Source: Diplonema japonicum
Taxonomy: Eukaryota > Euglenozoa > Diplonemea > Diplonemida > Diplonemidae
Direction of reading: 5' to 3'
DNA: 64,000 nt
NCBI GenBank assembly: GCA_964019335.1
Contig: OZ025744.1
Location: forward strand, 124,001-188,000
The translations under genes were made by a program, and so were the position numbers. The notes under the pieces were generated by a model. The model worked only from the letters and a program-made list of their open reading frames with translations. It had not been told where the DNA came from and made no database searches. Of the stretch, positions 41,297 to 50,800 are shown piece after piece; position 1 is the first letter of the stretch, and each line of letters begins with the position of its first letter.

Positions 41297-41703
41297 TAAG
41301 GGGGTCGTTATTTGCCCTTTTTCAGGCTCTTCGCCAAGGGCATTTTGGGCCCTTAAAAAAACTGTAACCACCCCAAAAGTGCCCACAAATCACCCAAACC
41401 CCCGTTTCCCTGTAACCACCCCAAAAGTGCCCAGAATCATGTTCTAATTTTGGGGCCCCCGTTTGGTACTTTCCCTATGTAATCCTAGGGGCCCCTATTT
41501 TATGTTCCCTAGGATTACATAGGGAAAGTACCAAACGGGGGCCCCATAATTAGAACATGATTCTAGGCACTTCTGGGGCCGGAAAACATCGGGAAACGGG
41601 GGTTTGGGTGATTTGTGGGCACTTTTGGGGTGGTTACAGTTTTTTTAAGGGCCCAAAATGCCCTTGGCGAAGAGCCTGAAAAAGGGCAAATAACGACCCC
41701 CTT
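41297..41703. repeat. Large imperfect palindrome, arms about 190 bp
   Basis: The left arm (AAGGGGGTCGTTATTTGCCC at 41297 through TACTTTCCCTATGTAATCCTA) recurs inverted from 41512 (TAGGATTACATAGGGAAAGT) to 41703. A spacer of about 25 bp lies between. It abuts the hAT-like element and may be a foldback transposon. Confidence 0.85.
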
Positions 41704-41707
41704 ATGA

Positions 41708-42710
41708 CCCCCCCTAGGGCTATGCTGGCATGGAAACGCGTTTCCATGCATTTTTTTGAAAAAAAGGGAAACGGAAACGGCAACGTTTCCCTATTTTGGG
41801 GCCGTTTCCTTGGGGCAGAAACGTTTCCTTATTTTGGGGGTTTTAGAGACTTATTTTTTTGGGGGCAAATCACTCGGAAGAAATATACGAGACAAAGGGG
41901 GCAAGTGTTGGTGGCGCCCTGGGGAAATCTTCTGGGTTTCGATGAAGGATGCGATTGTGGCATCCATTTTTTGAACAGCGTCGTCAACCAGCCTTCCGCT
42001 CAGAGCTTTCCTGTCCGGTAGCTCGTACGTGGCCCCGAGCGGAAGGCGCTTCACCTTCTCAAACAGTGCCTTGAATGTTCTGTGAACAGAAAATATGAGA
42101 GGACACGAAACAGATAAACATCATACCGATGTTCGACCCTCAAAAATGGGGTCCCAGTTTCGAGAAAGAAATCCCGAACGCAGTTAAAAATGGCGTCATT
42201 GGCCTGTTCTCCACTTTACGCTTCTTCGTTCCCTCTGCCTCAGCCTTCGCCTCCGCTGTCGCTTTCTCCAACAGCCTCTTGTGGGGCTCCACACTATCCC
42301 CTTTGGGGACACACGTCGCTACTCCTTGGCCTTTTGTTTGGAACGCGGAGTCTGCTGGTTGACGCTACTGTGAAGACCATATCACATATCACAGAAGCGA
42401 CATTTTACTGTCTTCTTCCCATCCTCCGCCTGAACCTCCACCCCATCCCACAAAGCGCCTCAGGGGGTGCTTTCTCTGGACCATGTTTACTTTCGTTTTT
42501 GTAGAGACCGACGTGCGCTTTCCTTGTAAAACCCCAAAAGTAAGTATCTTCAAAAACCCCAAATATATAAGGACCTTCTAAACAGTGTTTACCGAAATAT
42601 ACATAGCCGTTTCCATAACCATGGAAACGCGTTTCCATGAGAATTTTGAAAACATGGAAACGGAAACGGAAACGTTTCCACGTTTCCTGCCAGCATAGCC
42701 CTAGGGGGGG
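41708..42710. mobile_element. hAT-like DNA transposon, degenerate
   Basis: CCCCCCTAGGGCTATGCTGG at the left end is mirrored by CCAGCATAGCCCTAGGGGGG at the right end, with further GGAAACGTTTCC repeats inside both ends. The terminal TAGGG fits the hAT terminal consensus. A minus-strand piece (about 42054-41930) reads ATYELPDRKALSGRLVDD, like hAT transposases. The rest is broken by stops. No 8-bp target duplication was evident because C/G runs flank both ends. Confidence 0.65.
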
Positions 42711-43201
42711 GGGGGGGGGGCGTTTTTTGTTGTTTTCTCTTCATTTTTTTTTTGTTATTGAGAGAATTTTTTTTTCTTTCTTTCAAAAAGAAAATCAAAG
42801 GAAAAAAGCAGGGAGAACGGGGGGATAGAAGGATTAAAAGAAAATGGAAATAATAATAATAATAATAAAAAAAAAAAAGAGAAAATACGGAGTGATCAAA
42901 AGAAAAAGGGGGGAGGGAACGAAGAATATTGAACATAAATTTTCTCTAAAAGACTTAACATAAAGGGGGGAAGGGGGGGAGTTGGTTTTTTTAGCATTTG
43001 CTTGTGCGCGACAGACCCTGGGATAAGTACTGCAAGTTACTCTTTTCTGCTCTTACAAGAAACTTGTTAAATGCAAAGTTTTTTTTTTCCCCCGAAAAAT
43101 CTTCATGACTATATGTCTTTGTTCTTCTAGGGGACTTCTTCCCCTCTCCACCCTGGCTGTCTTCCAGAGACATTTTACTTTTTGCTTTTGTTGTTCGCAC
43201 G

Positions 43202-43240
<39 letters not shown>

Positions 43241-44128
43241 AGAGAGAAAAAAAAGATTTCAAAAAGCTGCGAAAGTTTTCTGCTATATTGATATTGCTAA
43301 AATTATTTTTTTGAAAGACATTTTTTTTTTTTTTTTTTTCCACTGTAACAAAAGTAACCGACTGTTGTTTGTGCGTGCCGGGTAGACTTGCTTGCACATA
43401 AATATGGCTTGGAGAAGCTTCATAACCCGAAAGGTTCTCTTTTTCTCTTTTTTTTTTTTATTTTTTTTTGTTCAGACAATTCAAAGACGCGTTCATATGG
43501 GTCATTTGGAGCTTTCTGTTTATTTTTTTATTTTTACTTTTCTTCATTCTCCACTTAGTAGTTCTTTTTTTTTTTTTTTTTTTCCATTTACCAATCTTAT
43601 TTTTTTATTTTATATTTTTTCTATTTGTGGGGGGGGGGGGCAAGAATCCCGCTTTGAAAAAAATGTACTTCTAATGTGTGCATATTGAATCTCCGTGGCC
43701 CCAGGACCCCCCCCCCCCCCCCCCGAAGAAATGGATTATGTCTCACATTTTCAGGGCCCTAAGTGGCGCAGCACAACTTCTCGATGAACGGTGTCTTCGA
43801 TATCCCTTCCCTCCACCTTACTTAGGATTGTAAAAAAAAAAAAAAAAAAAAAAAAGAGAGAGAGAAAAAGCCCCTCCATTTCCTTTGTTTCTTCTTCCTA
43901 GCCCAATTTCTAGCCAGAATCAAAAAAAAAAAATTTTTTTTTGTGTGTTTCCCCCATTACGGCAGCTAGGGAAATATAATGTGGAGGGGAAAAAAAGGGT
44001 TTTTTTTTTTTTTTTTTGAAAGTAGAAGATCCTCCCCCCTGACACTGGTAAATAAAAAAAAAAAATGTTGATACAAATGAAGAATGTCCCCCCCATCCCC
44101 TTTTTTTAAAAAAAAAAATTTTTTTTTT
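42711..44128. other. Low-complexity spacer
   Basis: Homopolymers of all four bases, (AAT)n and (GA)n. A GGGATAAGTACTGCA motif at 43019 has relatives elsewhere in the window. No gene was seen. Confidence 0.55.
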
Positions 44129-46777
44129 TCACGACACCGAACCGTTTCGCAAATCGTTCAGAGTGGTCCCCGACGGCAGGGCGATGCTGCTGCTCCTGTT
44201 CAACAAGCTAAACGTGGAGTTCTGCCTGTGCCGCAGTGCCTCCTCCGTCTCGCTGTAAACCACCGGGTAGTCATGATGCTGGGCCGTCAGCGTCGTGGTC
44301 TGTGGCACCTCATGAATCGACAAATCCGTCCGGGTAACAATCCCCACAACCTCATGCCGGGAATTAATAACTACAAGATGCCGCAGCCCCAACGACCTGA
44401 ATAACACATAAGCGTGCCTCAAAGGGCTTGTCTCCAATATAATCAATGGGGAAATCGTCATGTAATTACGAAGATCCAAAGGGATTCTAGCGTCGAGCGA
44501 CACATCCCCGAACCCGGTAAAAACCGATTTCATGGCGAACTCCAACTGCCGTCTCGTGACTAACCCGCAAAACAGCATTGGGATCGATCCCTCTCCCGCC
44601 ACAACAGGAAATGCGTTGTATGGGAGTTTCAAAGCGTAATTGATGGCCCCGACTTTTGTGATTTTCGGGAGGACCTCTGGGTATTGAGTCATTATATCGT
44701 GAACCGTTTGAAGTTCAATGTGAGCTGGTAGTTCAGAAGGGATTAGAATAACCCCCATCGACCTTAGAACCATTTCGTAGATGCTTGCTGAAAAGAAGTC
44801 ACCGATTGTCTTGGAGATCACCAGCGCGAGCATAATGGGCAGCATTGTGTTGATATCGTTCGTAGTTTCAACCAGAATCGCTGCGAGCGAGATCGTCATT
44901 CTTGTGATGCCGCCCAACGTCGACGCCGCTCCGACCAAAGCGTACACTCCAGGATCCGTTTCCGGAAATTCCTTCACCAACACTTCACCGCAAAACCGCC
45001 CCCACACCGAACCTATAATCATAGACGGAACGAACAACCCAGACGGTACCACAATTCCAAATGTAATCGACGCCAGTAATAAGTACAACACGAGAAACAC
45101 AAACAAAATTTCCGGATCGAAATATCCTGGTGTTTCTCTGCTGTAAAGCTGCGATAAAAGCCGTTCTTGCGGGTTCCACGCCAGCGTCGCCATGGGCGAG
45201 AATTCTCCGTCTGTACAGGTGTAGTTTACGTATTCGATGCCTTGTTTTTTGTACTGCATGTTTTGCGCTTGGCAGCGGTACAAAGCAGGAGCCCAGTAGA
45301 AAATGGTCTGGATGGAAAGGATGATCACAAAAGCTTCTGCGATTCGTCGTTTTTCATGGCCCTTCACGTATTTGTTGCGGAGTTTTAGAGTGAGCTTGTT
45401 GATGAAGTTGTAGATGACCGCGATGAACCCACCTCCAATGGACACGATGATGAACGGGAGAACCTCCCATGTTTTGTACGTGTGTCGGTTTGTCTTTGTT
45501 CCGAACAGTACCCAACCTTCATCATCGATTTCCGCTGCGGAGAGCAACGCCGACACGACATATCCACTCAAACACGCGGCAGCGAAAGCTTGAAATGTTA
45601 AGGATGGCGACCAATACGATGAAACCTCCTCCAACGTGAATAGGATCCCTCCGATTGGTGCACCGAACGCAGCGGCAACCCCGCACGCCGAGCCCAACGA
45701 TATGAAGTCCCTGCGTTGTTCCGGTGTGTCAAGGCTAGCGTACAATCTGATCTTTTCACCTTTATCCACACCGCATAATAATTTTGAATACCCTCGTGAA
45801 AGACCGGCTCCGATTACAGCACCAACTTGAACCATTGGCCCGGCACGGCCTGCGGGGAACCCGATTCCAAGGCACGCGGTGATGCCGATAACCTTCGCAA
45901 CGAACGTTTTCATCGTAAACACCCCCGGCATGTACACCCCGTTTAAAAAACCCTTCACCTGCGGGATACCGGAACCTGCGGATCTGGGAGCCCAGTATGT
46001 CAATGAAGTTGCGACCATTGTCAGCCCCGTCCAGATGCTCAAAGACACAAGGTAACCTATAAAAAGACCGTCATTGTCTATGTGGTTTTGGACAGCGTCG
46101 AACTTTGCTTCATGGATGTATTTCACGCCCATGGTCATGCCGTAGGATGTGCAGGCTACTAGTAAAGCCGTGGCGGCAGACAGTAACCATCGAAGAAGTG
46201 TCTGTCTTTCCGAAGCTGTGTTCGGTGCGCACCAGACTTTTGTTAGGTTTTCGTGCTGTCGTTGCTTCGTCCTCAGGTTCTCCAAGCTTTCTGTTACGTC
46301 GTAGTCGATACCGTCGTAAGGTGATTTTTTCCGTTTTCTGGATCGTGGTGACACGTCTCTTGTCTCCGTGCGGTTGACCATTCCTGATTTGGGGGAAAGT
46401 TTGTTTGCAGCATCGCTCTCTTCATTGCCGTTGCTTCTGTTTGAAAACGAGTGTCGCTTTCTGCTGGGTTTTCGTGTTGGTTTTCCGAATATTTCAAGCA
46501 TATCAACTCGGATTTCCGGGACGGGGCTTCCTTCGGATTCGACTTGGTCGACGCCAGTAAACGCGAGCGGGTCGAGTGACGGGGGAACATCATCAGTGGC
46601 GATGTCCTCATACTGAGGGGAGCTGAACGTGAAGTCGCCTTCCTGCTCGTCTTTTTCTTCGATGGGCGACGCTTCGGACCCAACCGCCCCTTCCTCGTCT
46701 TCGTCCGTCATGGTGACGAGGTCTGTGCTCATCGCCAGAGGCGAACCTTGTCCCGCGTCGTCTAAGACGCCGCTCAT
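44129..46777 (-). CDS. CLC-family chloride channel/transporter, gating glutamate replaced
   Basis: The 882-residue protein has an acidic/basic N-terminal tail (1-185), a CLC membrane domain and C-terminal CBS domains (about 720-840). Signatures: GSGIPQVK (268-275), GRAGPMVQ (310-317), GGILFTLEE (376-384) and SGLFVPS. In most CLC proteins the second motif is GREGP or GKEGP, and its Glu is the external gate and part of the proton path; here it is Ala312. The internal proton glutamate region (LEE, 382-384) is kept. The protein should therefore conduct anions without normal gating or H+ exchange (inference). The start is ATG 46777; a 3-codon uORF ends in a TGA that overlaps this ATG. It is only 99 bp downstream of the preceding gene's stop. 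Confidence 0.92.
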   Translation of the reverse strand: MSGVLDDAGQGSPLAMSTDLVTMTDEDEEGAVGSEASPIEEKDEQEGDFTFSSPQYEDIATDDVPPSLDPLAFTGVDQVESEGSPVPEIRVDMLEIFGKPTRKPSRKRHSFSNRSNGNEESDAANKLSPKSGMVNRTETRDVSPRSRKRKKSPYDGIDYDVTESLENLRTKQRQHENLTKVWCAPNTASERQTLLRWLLSAATALLVACTSYGMTMGVKYIHEAKFDAVQNHIDNDGLFIGYLVSLSIWTGLTMVATSLTYWAPRSAGSGIPQVKGFLNGVYMPGVFTMKTFVAKVIGITACLGIGFPAGRAGPMVQVGAVIGAGLSRGYSKLLCGVDKGEKIRLYASLDTPEQRRDFISLGSACGVAAAFGAPIGGILFTLEEVSSYWSPSLTFQAFAAACLSGYVVSALLSAAEIDDEGWVLFGTKTNRHTYKTWEVLPFIIVSIGGGFIAVIYNFINKLTLKLRNKYVKGHEKRRIAEAFVIILSIQTIFYWAPALYRCQAQNMQYKKQGIEYVNYTCTDGEFSPMATLAWNPQERLLSQLYSRETPGYFDPEILFVFLVLYLLLASITFGIVVPSGLFVPSMIIGSVWGRFCGEVLVKEFPETDPGVYALVGAASTLGGITRMTISLAAILVETTNDINTMLPIMLALVISKTIGDFFSASIYEMVLRSMGVILIPSELPAHIELQTVHDIMTQYPEVLPKITKVGAINYALKLPYNAFPVVAGEGSIPMLFCGLVTRRQLEFAMKSVFTGFGDVSLDARIPLDLRNYMTISPLIILETSPLRHAYVLFRSLGLRHLVVINSRHEVVGIVTRTDLSIHEVPQTTTLTAQHHDYPVVYSETEEALRHRQNSTFSLLNRSSSIALPSGTTLNDLRNGSVS

Positions 46778-46843
46778 CACACGTCCATGTTTAGAGGGAA
46801 TTTTTTTTGTGTTCTCTTTTTTTTTTTTTTTTTTTTTTTAAAT

Positions 46844-46876
46844 CTTTGGGGAACAAAAAAAAAAAAATAATAATAA
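46844..46876 (-). promoter_or_regulatory. Candidate trans-splice acceptor between two genes
   Basis: A T run followed by GTTCCCCAAAG ends at 46844. It lies between the stop at 46877 and the CLC start at 46777, so one 99-bp spacer must serve as 3' end of one gene and 5' end of the next. Confidence 0.55.
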
Positions 46877-47690
46877 TCAGTAAGAATACACCGAGCCCAG
46901 TAGCATCACAACCAACAACACGGCCGCGACCACGGCACCCAACACCCTGAACTTTCTCTTGCCTAGATCGGGGAGGTTTTTGCGTAGCACATAAAGCACA
47001 AACAGGCACACAGGGACCACCAAGGGGATCGCGTCGGAGACCTCGGTGACTGCATACTGTCATTTAAACAATATTTTAAAAAAACAAAAAAAAAAGGGGG
47101 GAGAGGGGAGGAAGGGATACCTGCAACCACGTCCTCTGCGTCCTGAACTCAGTTAAATACCCAGTAAAAGCACCCCCCACAGATTGTGGAGGGGTGGGGG
47201 TGAAAACCGTGCCTGTGATATCGTCATCAGGGCACATAAACTGAATGAAGGCACCTTGCCCTTCAGGAAGGCACACCGAGGTCTTTGCATCGAGCTCACC
47301 CCGCTCGAACAGAGAAACCAGACCCGCTCCTCGGGATTCACATTCGCTTCGTGTCGCACCATCGGCGCCTAGCCATAGACCTGCCTTGCAGACAACGGCC
47401 ATGTACTTCAATGGAGCCAGTGCAGAGGAGGACACAAACGGGTGTGCATTAACTACCTTGGTTTCGTGGCACACTCCATCAGGCACTACTTTTATCTTGG
47501 CGACAAGGCTGCCCGCGCCGCATTTCCCGCACTGCGGATTTTTTTTGACACACGGACAGTGTACGCAGGTGCAATTCTGACACCCTGTGGGACTCCCGTA
47601 TACCTCTACCGTGGCCGGGTGGGGCTTGCCGTTGCTTTCCGGCAACATCATTGCAAGCAACAACATCGGGAGCAACAACATTGTGAGCAT
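46877..47690 (-). CDS. Small Cys-rich secretory-pathway protein with two C-terminal TM helices
   Basis: There are two exons: 47690-47121 and 47056-46877, with a 64-bp intron (GTATC...ATGACAG), both in phase 0, giving 249 residues. A signal peptide (about 1-20) is followed by a CxxC-rich cluster (37-58: CQNCTCVHCPC ... CGKCG) and a lumenal domain with further Cys. Exon 2 encodes two hydrophobic helices (about 199-214 and 229-246) joined by a basic loop. Reading through the intron would remove both helices. No family was recognised. The ATG follows 15 A residues. Confidence 0.7.
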
Positions 47691-47762
47691 TTTTTTTTTT
47701 TTTTTCCCCTTCCCCTCTCCACCCGCTCTTTTTTTTTTTTTTTTTTTTTTTTGTTCTCCCCG

Positions 47763-47803
<41 letters not shown>

Positions 47804-47889
47804 AAAATCTTATTCATTCCCTCGTTTCTCTTTGTTGGAAAAAAAGAGAAATCGAAGGGGGGATGGGAGGATCGCCTATGTCACAATTT
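47691..47889 (-). promoter_or_regulatory. Intergenic spacer with T-run acceptor
   Basis: On the minus strand about 38 T residues end in TTTAG at 47764, then an A-rich leader of 73 nt leads to the ATG at 47690. It is one of the clearest acceptor-like sites. Confidence 0.55.
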
Positions 47890-50800
47890 TCATTTCACTT
47901 GCTGTGAGCGTCTAATGGTCGCAAGTGTGCTGGCGACGCTTACTTGTATAGAGGCGTCAGTGGACCCTAGGAGTGTGACGAGGGGTGTGATGACACCGGA
48001 GGCAATGCATATCTGGTGGCAGTTTTCCCGAGCAGAAACGAGAGTCCGTAACATACTCACAATGTTCCTATCAGCCTCGGTGGTCGTCCCTAGCTTCTCG
48101 GCGAGAACTGGGATGGCGTTGGCCGCGATGACCTCCGACGGCATGACCTCGGAGGCGAGCCAGAGACAGTGCGTCACCGCACAAAGCAAACCCACCTCGA
48201 TCTTGGGAACCCTAACCAGCTCCATGAGAATCTCAAGCAAATTCTCTGTTTGCAGCAATGCCTGTGCAGCTTGGTAGTGAGTTATCCCTGCAATAAGCTC
48301 GCACAGAGCCGTCTGCGCCACCCTGCACCATGGGGAATCGACGAGTTTGTTCACACTATGGTTCGGGTCCAGCAGCAAAACGAGCACGGAAAACTTGTCG
48401 TGCAAAATGCTCAGAAAGCTCTCCGCCATTTCGTCGCACGCCAATCTCGATTCCACGGAGTACAGGTCCGCAGGGCAGACCAGGACCCGGAGGCAGTTTG
48501 CAGCCTCCGTCCGCACTGCCGATTCATGGCCTTGAAGCAGCGACCATAACGCCAGCAAATTTCCTTTCAACAACAGTTTTCTCCGCACATCGGTATTCTG
48601 CAAAGCCATGTGTGTCAAGACTCTGCACAGCAGTCCACAGACAGGTGTGTAGCAGCCCTTTCTCAGCTCAACCAGAAATGTGTCGAGCCGTGTGTCCAGA
48701 ATGTGCGGGACTCTTGCAGTGTGCGAAAAAAACTCCGCCGCCATCACTTTCACACGGGACACCAGCAGACCCAGTTTCGGGGAATATCCGTCCATTCCTT
48801 TCTCAGCCGGTCTTTCCGCGGAGAGAATACCGCACATGAGGTCGATGTACTCCTCATTGTGAAGGAACTCCTTGTATTCGGTGGACCACGACGCGAGCCC
48901 CGACACGATGCCGGTCAGCGTCACGAACAGAATGAGAGTCAGCTGCCACTCGCAAAACGTATCGGAGTCCTCTGTTTCAAGCATGCTTAGACTGAGAGGT
49001 GTGAAGGAACAAAGCACGCCGCCTACCCATTTATTCGAGATGCCCAGGAAAAATCTTGCGATCGCCTTCTGTGTTTGCACGAACGACACCAACGTCTCCA
49101 TGGCAAGGTGCTTGGCGTTGCCCGTGTAGCGCAGCACTATCTCCATGGAAGAGAGCAGTATTAGGTACGCTCTGGTTTGGGGTCCCATTTTCTCGTTTTG
49201 TTTCCCTCGCGTTGCTGCGTGTTTGAATGTGGGCGTTACTGCAACCTGCCGAACGGTCGACCGGAGTTTATCAGCGGTGCTAAAGCGAGACGAACCAAGA
49301 GAACTGGCAAGTTCATTTAGGTGGTTGACCAGTAGAGGTACGACACCCTGTTCTGACGCATCTGCGATAAACTTCTCGTGCATTCTTAACGAGCACATCA
49401 CCCCGCCCAGAGCCTGCAGCTCCGCAACAGACCTCTGCACCGACAGAAGTTTGACAACGGTGCTCGCCATCTGCGGGTTGAGCTTCCTCGATTTGAACTG
49501 TTTCTTCAGGAACAAAGACCTCACGAGGTGAAGCAATCCCGTCGTCAACGTTTCAGGCTGCGGCTTCGCCAGCAGTTCAATCGCGCAGGACCCCACATCA
49601 AGCTTCCACAGGTACAATCTCGATCTGCCCGCTGAAAGCCCCATCGAAGCCAAGGTGAAGGACAACAACGCTTGCAGTTTCTGATGCGAGTCCAGCAAGT
49701 CGGTTTCAGGGGACTGTATCCTAGGGCTCACCACGGCTTCTCGCGCCATTTTTGACATGTTGCCTCGGGCAGCACTGCCTTTAGATCGGTCTGTTTGTAC
49801 ACATGTCGATATCAAAGCGTCACGCAGCTGTGTGGAGACACTGGTGAACATCAATTTCACAACTCGGGGATTCTGACAGACCGACAGAAGGATCGTTGCG
49901 GCACAGATTCTCAGTCTGTAGTCGGCTCGGCGTGCGGTGATGTTTGCGAGGAGGTAGAACGCATTTGCTTTGTAGAGCGCCGCCTGGTTGGCAGGGATGG
50001 CAAGGTCGCACTCAAGAATAGAACGCAGCGCAAACAGCATCCTGGCAGGCCGGGTCTCCGGGTGGAGAAACGACAACCACTGCGGCGCGATGGAACCGCC
50101 TATCTTTGTCGACATCGGCCGTGGAGGCGCTATGAACTGAAACGCGTCGTCCTTGTTCTGAACAGCTTGCTTCGACACCATGAACATCGAATGCTTTCCG
50201 GTGTGTTCAGTACTGTCTGCGGGATCGCCGAGGGTCAGCAAGTCAGACGACATATGATGTGCCAGCCTGTTGTTGTCCCTGCATAAGTTCCAATCTCTAC
50301 AGCTTAGTACCGACCGTCGCAGCAGCGTGTTCACAGTTTCCCGCGAGTCCGAACCTTCACTGGAGCTGGTGTCTCCCGGTTCTCTTGCAAAGCGAAAAGC
50401 CATTGATTTCCGAAACTTCGGTTTTTGAAGTATGCGGTCAGCGGGCCTTGCAATCAACGGTGTGAGAACCCTTTCTTCCGTGCTTCCTGGATTGGTGTTG
50501 TCTATATTGGTAGAGCGTGTCAACGCATTTGTTCGTTTGGGTCCGTGAAGTAGTATCGATAAGCCTTCTTCGCTGTCACTGTCGTCGCTGGACTCCATGT
50601 CGCTGCTACATGGGAGAGGGGTGGCCCGGTGCTTGCGCAGTGCTTGTACCATTTCCTTCCGTTTTCTCTCGCGTTCCCCGAAGCCCCCTGCTCTCGGCCC
50701 GCCCGTTTTCTTTCCACGGTCCTCCCGTTTCGGCGACACGACACAAACCTTGGCCTCGTCATCGAAAGCAGAGTTTGCCCCGTTGAACACGTTAGAAACA

